DNA of 8,911 nt, taken from Verrucomicrobiota bacterium (GTDB lineage Bacteria > Verrucomicrobiota > Verrucomicrobiia > Opitutales > UBA953). Of this stretch, positions 5,615 to 8,911 are shown piece by piece. The stretch is taken from contig RFQN01000051.1 in NCBI GenBank assembly GCA_009924965.1, positions 1 through 8,911 on the forward strand, read 5' to 3'. Within the stretch, counting starts at the first letter, position 1. Each line of letters opens with the position of its first letter. A program made the translations under genes and the position numbers. The notes below the pieces were generated by a model that saw nothing but the letters and a program-made list of their open reading frames with translations, had not been told where the DNA came from and ran no database searches.

Positions 5615-6438
5615 ACGTGCCGCCGGTGCTCGCGCCCTTGGCCTATTGGGTGCATGACCTCGATCCTGTCGCGGTGCATTTCCCGGAGGGCTGGCCGTTG
5701 CGCGGCGTGCATTGGTACGGCCTGGCCTACGCGACCGGCTTCCTCATCGCGGCCGTCTTGTTGAGCCGTTGGCGCCGTCAGGCGTTGGCCCCGGTGCGCG
5801 ACGCCGTCGACGAATCGGCCCTCATCACCGCCATCATGTTAGGCGTCGTCCTCGGGGGCCGCTTGGGGCACGTGCTCCTCTATGCCCGCGACGAGTTCCT
5901 GGCCGACCCGCGGATGGTCTTCCGCGTGTGGCAAGGCGGCATGGCCAGCCATGGCGGCTTCCTCGGCGTGCTTTTGGCGGGCGTCTGGTTCGCGCGGACG
6001 CGGCGCGTGCCTTTCCTGGCCGTGGGCGACCTGCTGTGCGCGTTGGCGCCGGCGGGCATCCTCTTCGGCCGTTTGGCCAACTTCGTGAACGCCGAGCTCG
6101 TCGGGCGCGCGACTACCGTGCCTTGGGCGGTGATCTTCCCGCGGGAAGGCACGCAGCCCCGCCATCCTTCGCAACTGTATGAAGCCGTGGGCGAAGGCCT
6201 GATCCCGTTGCTCTGGATGCTCTGGCGCTACCCGAAGCGTTTGCCCCCGGGCCAAGTGGCGGGCGAGTTCCTCCTGCTGTACGCCGCGGCACGTTTCGTC
6301 GGCGAGTGGTTCCGCCTCCCCGAGGATGGTTATATTCTTGGGCTGACCGCGGGGCAGTTCTGGACCTTGCCGTTGGCCTTGGGCGGCGTGTTCCTCATCC
6401 TGCGCGCGCGCGCTGGGGCGAAAGATGTTGCCCGCTGA
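5611..6438 (+). CDS. lgt: Phosphatidylglycerol-prolipoprotein diacylglyceryl transferase
   Basis: 275 residues. Lgt is an inner-membrane enzyme that moves diacylglycerol from phosphatidylglycerol onto the lipobox Cys of prolipoproteins, the first step of lipoprotein maturation. The signature GRLANFVNAELVG (153-165) is intact. By spacing, H114 (SHGG), R154, N157, E162, R228 and E232 (ARFVGEWFR) match E. coli His103, Arg143, Asn146, Glu151, Arg239 and Glu243. HPSQLYEA (185-192) is also typical. About seven hydrophobic segments are present, as in the family, and length is normal. ATG 5611 overlaps the stop of the CNNM reading frame (ATGA), so in the intact ancestor it was translationally coupled to it. 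The frameshift upstream may lower its translation unless re-initiation occurs. Confidence 0.96.
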   Translation: MNVPPVLAPLAYWVHDLDPVAVHFPEGWPLRGVHWYGLAYATGFLIAAVLLSRWRRQALAPVRDAVDESALITAIMLGVVLGGRLGHVLLYARDEFLADPRMVFRVWQGGMASHGGFLGVLLAGVWFARTRRVPFLAVGDLLCALAPAGILFGRLANFVNAELVGRATTVPWAVIFPREGTQPRHPSQLYEAVGEGLIPLLWMLWRYPKRLPPGQVAGEFLLLYAAARFVGEWFRLPEDGYILGLTAGQFWTLPLALGGVFLILRARAGAKDVAR

Positions 6439-6468
6439 ACCCGTCGGTGGGAGAAGCGTGGCCGCGAC

Positions 6469-7632
6469 ATGATCACCGTCCCGCTCCTCGACCTCGGCCC
6501 GCAGAACCGCGCCCTCGAAGCCCAATTCGAGGCCGCTTTCCGCGACGTCCTGCGCTCCAACCAGTTCATCATGGGCCCGCGGCTCGAGGCGTTCGAGAAA
6601 GACTGCGCGGCCTTCCTGGGCGTCAAGCACGCCCTCGGCGTGTCGTCGGGGACGGACGCGCTCCTTTTGGCGCTCATGGCCCTCGACATCGGTGAAGGCG
6701 ACGAGGTGCTCTTGCCCGCCTTCACGTTCTTCGCCACGGCTGGGTCCGTGGCCCGGCTCGGCGCCGTCCCGGTCTGGGTCGACGTCAACCCGCACCACTT
6801 CAACCTCGACCTCGCCGACGCGGCCCGGAAGGTCAGCCCGCGGACCCGCGCGATCATGCCGGTGCACCTCTTCGGGCAGTCCTGCGACCTTGTGGCCCTC
6901 CGCGCCTTCGCCGACGCCCACCGTCTTCGCATCGTCGAGGACGCGGCGCAGTCGATGGGCGCCCGCTGGCAAGGGCGCAGCACGATGTCCGTCGGCGAGT
7001 TCGGCGCCACCAGCTTCTTTCCTTCGAAGAACCTCGGCGGCATGGGCGACTCCGGCTTGGTGACCACCTCCGACGACGCCCTTGCGGAGCGCGCGCGCAT
7101 CCTGCGCGTCCATGGCATGCAGCCCAAGTACTACCACCGCGAAGTCGGCGCGAACTTCCGCATGGATCCCTTGCAGGCGGCGATGCTCCACCTCAAGCTC
7201 CCGCACCTGCCTGAGTATAACTGCGCGCGTGCCGGGAACGCCCATTTCTACCACGCTGCGCTCAAGGGCCGCGTCGGCATCGCCGAGAACCGTCCGGGCG
7301 CGGACGCCTCCGCGAAGGTCTTGTTGCCGGTCGACTTCTCCAGCCAAGGTATCTGGAACCAATTCACGCTGCGCGTGCCTGGCGGCCGGCGCGACGCCCT
7401 CAAGGCCTTCCTCACGGCGCGCAAGATCGGCTGCGAAATCTACTACCCGATTCCGCTGCATCGTCAGGAATGCTTTGCCTCGGCCGGCTACCGTGGAGGC
7501 GACAGCGTCCCCGTATCCGAGCAGTTGTCCGCCGAAGTCCTGAGCATCCCGATCTTCCCTGAGCTGACCGCGGAGCAACGGCAGTGGGTGGCCGATTCGC
7601 TCGCCGATTTCGCGGCCGGCAAGACGGAGTGA
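6469..7632 (+). CDS. DegT/DnrJ/EryC1/StrS family PLP-dependent sugar aminotransferase
   Basis: 387 residues, normal for the family. These enzymes transfer an amino group to a keto-sugar nucleotide for surface polysaccharide or glycan synthesis. Visible features are the N-terminal VPLLDLGPQN, SSGTDAL (59-65, phosphate-binding), LPAFTFFATAG (82-92), the PLP-stacking VEDAAQSMGA (156-165, with D158), and SFFPSKNLGGMGDSG with Schiff-base K187. GANFRMDPLQAAML (227-240) and the C-terminal IYYPIPLHRQECF are also typical. The style resembles WlbE/WbpE-like UDP-keto-sugar aminotransferases, but the substrate cannot be read from sequence. Start ATG 6469 has GGGAGAAG about 12 bases upstream. It follows lgt by 30 bases and is probably in the same transcript. 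No other sugar-nucleotide gene lies in the window. Confidence 0.93.
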   Translation: MITVPLLDLGPQNRALEAQFEAAFRDVLRSNQFIMGPRLEAFEKDCAAFLGVKHALGVSSGTDALLLALMALDIGEGDEVLLPAFTFFATAGSVARLGAVPVWVDVNPHHFNLDLADAARKVSPRTRAIMPVHLFGQSCDLVALRAFADAHRLRIVEDAAQSMGARWQGRSTMSVGEFGATSFFPSKNLGGMGDSGLVTTSDDALAERARILRVHGMQPKYYHREVGANFRMDPLQAAMLHLKLPHLPEYNCARAGNAHFYHAALKGRVGIAENRPGADASAKVLLPVDFSSQGIWNQFTLRVPGGRRDALKAFLTARKIGCEIYYPIPLHRQECFASAGYRGGDSVPVSEQLSAEVLSIPIFPELTAEQRQWVADSLADFAAGKTE

Positions 7633-7782
7633 GCGAGAAGTGGACAGTCGGTAGCGGATAGCGGTTAGGGAGAGCGCTCAGGAAAGCCTGAGAGCCTGGC
7701 GCGATGAAATTTCTTCCAACCGCTTGCCGCTAACCACTAACCGCTATTCGCTATCCGCTATCCGCTTCCAACGCTCCCGCTC
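7631..7782. repeat. Inverted repeat built of degenerate TAGCGGN heptamers, in the convergent gap
   Basis: This fills the 148-base gap between the aminotransferase and glutaredoxin genes. The left arm on the plus strand has heptamers TAGCGGA (7652-7658) and TAGCGGT (7659-7665) followed by TAG. The right arm, read on the minus strand from about 7768 to 7720, has seven copies in a row: AAGCGGA, TAGCGGA, TAGCGAA, TAGCGGT, TAGTGGT, TAGCGGC, AAGCGGT. Arms 7652-7668 and 7737-7753 pair over 17 bases with a single G-T. GAGCG (7631-7635) can also pair with CGCTC at 7772-7776 or 7778-7782. The apical region holds a second hairpin (7677-7692). It may act as a bidirectional terminator or be a small dispersed repeat; no coding capacity is seen. 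Confidence 0.75.
7677..7692. terminator. Small perfect hairpin inside the heptamer inverted repeat
   Basis: CTCAGG and CCTGAG form a 6-bp stem around the loop AAAG. It lies 45 bases after the aminotransferase stop. No T run follows directly in either direction (TTTCTT comes about 17 bases later on the plus strand), so a terminator role is only a guess from position between convergent genes. Confidence 0.3.
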
Positions 7783-8119
7783 AGAAGAACCGAATCGTCT
7801 TCACGCGCATCTTCGCATGCTCTTCGTCGGAGCACGGCGCGTTGGTGGGGGCGTCGGCCGGCTTGTCGATCGGCTGCACCAGGCCATTGGCCAGCAGGTA
7901 TTGCTCGACCTCTTCGCCCGACACATCCGCGAGCATCACGCCGTTGACCTCGACGCAGGGCGACAGGCGCTGACCGGTCTTCTCGACCATCTCGGCGTAG
8001 TTCGCGGGGACGTTGATGATGTCCACGTCTTCGAAGGCGAGGCCGTGCTTGCGCATGATGGCGCGGACGCCGTTGCTCCAGCCGCAGCTGGGTTTGAGGT
8101 AGGCCTTGATCTTGAGCAT
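7781..8119 (-). CDS. Glutaredoxin-like protein with CGWS active site
   Basis: 112 residues with a thioredoxin fold. A first strand leads to LKPSCGWSNG with active-site Cys12 (CGWS, monothiol type), then a helix, then GQRLSPCVEVNG with the cis-Pro at 54, and LADVSGEEVEQYLLANG, the C-terminal glutathione-binding end of the fold. Thiol-disulfide exchange or deglutathionylation in the cytoplasm is the likely role. Classical monothiol glutaredoxins read CGFS; Trp replaces Phe here. A Pro-rich tail (83-95) leads to PCSDEEH...TIRFF (95-112), an extension beyond the domain with a third Cys (C96). ATG 8117-8119 is preceded by AGGTGAAGG just upstream. It lies 29 bases after the response-regulator stop on the same strand, so probably shares its transcript. 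Confidence 0.85.
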   Translation of the reverse strand: MLKIKAYLKPSCGWSNGVRAIMRKHGLAFEDVDIINVPANYAEMVEKTGQRLSPCVEVNGVMLADVSGEEVEQYLLANGLVQPIDKPADAPTNAPCSDEEHAKMRVKTIRFF

Positions 8120-8149
8120 GCCTTCACCTTGCGCGGCTTTCGGCCGGAA

Positions 8150-8911
8150 TCAAGCGCGACGGCTTTTCTTCCCGGGCTTGGCGTCCGGGCAGGGCTCATA
8201 CCAGTAGCCGATCCCGTGGATCGTCCGGAAGCACCCGAGGTCGCGGCCGACCTTTTGGAAGGCATCGCGGATCTTGGCGATGTATTGGTCGAGCGAGCGG
8301 CTGCGGACGTTCGCATGCACGCCCCAGACCGCATGAATCAGGCTGTTGCGGCTGATGATGACGCCGGGGTTGGCGTGCAGGTGGTAGAGGATGCCGATCT
8401 CCTTGCGGCCTAGCTTGCAGGTCTTGCCCCCGCCGAAGGCCAGCTCGAGCCGTTCGGGGTGGATTTCCGCCCCGTTGAAATGGAAGACGTTGGTCGCGAG
8501 GTCGGCATTGCGGGTCAGTCGGCTGTCGCCGGCGGTTTCGCTGCGCCGCAGGACCGCGTGGATGCGCGCGGCCAATTCTTCGGGATGATGTGGCTTGCCG
8601 ATGTAGTCGTCGGCCCCGGCCTCCAGCGCTTTGACGACGGCGCTCGGCGTCTTCACGTTGGCGAGGAAGATGACCGCCGTGGAAGCGCCTGCCTGGCGGA
8701 TGCGTTCCAGCACCGTGTGCCCGTCGAGGTCGGGCAGGGTGGGGTCGAGCAGCACCAAGTGCACGTGGTGCTGTTCGATGAACTTCAGCGCGGTCGAGCC
8801 CTTGTGGAAAGTCTGGGTCGCGAACCCGGCTTCCTCGAGCTGTTGGTGCAGCGTAGCGGCAAGGCTACGCTCGTCTTCAACAATCACGATGAGAGGTCGC
8901 TGCTGGGGACT
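8150..8911 (-). CDS. OmpR/PhoB-type response regulator, N-terminus cut by window edge
   Basis: A receiver domain plus winged-helix DNA-binding domain. The first in-window start would be GTG 8885-8887 (245 residues), but the frame stays open to the window end and adds SPQQRPLI before VIVEDE. That completes the first beta strand, so the true start lies outside. In GTG numbering, the acidic pair is E4/D5, the phospho-acceptor is D48 (LVLLDPTLPDLDG) and the conserved Lys is in DDYIGKPHHPEE. The Thr/Ser usually found after the fourth strand is Ala (VIFLANVK), and DPTLP replaces the usual D-hydrophobic-M-L/M-P. The output domain (about 140-235) ends in RSLDQYIAKIRDAF and FRTIHGIGYWYEP, typical recognition helix and wing. 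No histidine kinase is seen. The C-terminus is short and basic (KPGKKSRRA). Confidence 0.9.
   Translation of the reverse strand, partial: SPQQRPLIVIVEDERSLAATLHQQLEEAGFATQTFHKGSTALKFIEQHHVHLVLLDPTLPDLDGHTVLERIRQAGASTAVIFLANVKTPSAVVKALEAGADDYIGKPHHPEELAARIHAVLRRSETAGDSRLTRNADLATNVFHFNGAEIHPERLELAFGGGKTCKLGRKEIGILYHLHANPGVIISRNSLIHAVWGVHANVRSRSLDQYIAKIRDAFQKVGRDLGCFRTIHGIGYWYEPCPDAKPGKKSRRA

Noticed and set aside
5839..7578. Minus-strand open frame of 579 codons opposite lgt and the aminotransferase
   Set aside because: Both plus-strand genes have intact active-site motifs; the antisense frame is low-complexity and joins two unrelated genes.
7631..7782. CRISPR array
   Set aside because: The repeats are contiguous 7-base units in opposite orientations without spacers and without cas genes.
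7724..8413. Plus-strand open frame of 229 codons through the heptamer repeat into the glutaredoxin and regulator region
   Set aside because: It begins in the repeat and lies antisense to two recognisable genes; no family features.
1..8911. Mobile element, phage, defence or biosynthetic island
   Set aside because: No transposase, integrase, structural phage gene, toxin-antitoxin pair or restriction gene was recognised, and tRNA ends show no attachment-site duplication beyond the second tRNA itself.

Overview
The window is high-GC bacterial chromosomal DNA, densely packed with housekeeping and metabolic genes. I saw no phage, insertion sequence, toxin-antitoxin, CRISPR or obvious defence genes. 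Gene content, GC-rich codon use and the style of several proteins (the CGWS glutaredoxin, the PabB-like/PabC-like pair next to an M24 peptidase) recall Verrucomicrobiota, perhaps Opitutales. That is an impression from memory, not a demonstrated placement.

Layout. Two tRNA-Gly genes (anticodons CCC then TCC, both with encoded CCA) are read leftward from a sigma70-like promoter at 245-273. Diverging rightward is a very tight operon at 331-4144: an M24 metallopeptidase, a 98-residue DUF2103-like protein, a PabB/TrpE-family chorismate-binding enzyme, and a class IV PLP enzyme resembling aminodeoxychorismate lyase (PabC). Junctions are a 1-base gap, an 8-base overlap and a 7-base overlap, so translational coupling is likely. 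The last two genes point to p-aminobenzoate (folate) synthesis; the glutamine amidotransferase partner is not in the window. A small three-helix membrane protein is encoded on the minus strand and overlaps the end of the pabC-like gene tail to tail.

A second rightward group starts at 4590. It holds a CNNM/CBS membrane protein gene broken by an internal out-of-frame deletion, lgt (prolipoprotein diacylglyceryl transferase, all recognised active-site residues present) joined to it by an ATGA overlap, and a DegT/DnrJ/EryC1 sugar aminotransferase 30 bases later. The convergent gap at 7633-7780 is filled by an inverted repeat whose arms are degenerate TAGCGGN heptamer tandems. On the minus strand at the right end, an OmpR/PhoB-type response regulator, cut by the window edge, is followed after 29 bases by a CGWS glutaredoxin, probably in one transcript.

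I do not see a new multi-gene system. The observations most worth a second look are the broken CNNM gene with a GTGA restart at its break, the heptamer inverted repeat, the two tRNA-Gly genes with different discriminator bases, the PabB-like enzyme with Ala where E. coli PabB has its active-site Lys, and the membrane-protein promoter that would place transcription start almost on the ATG.
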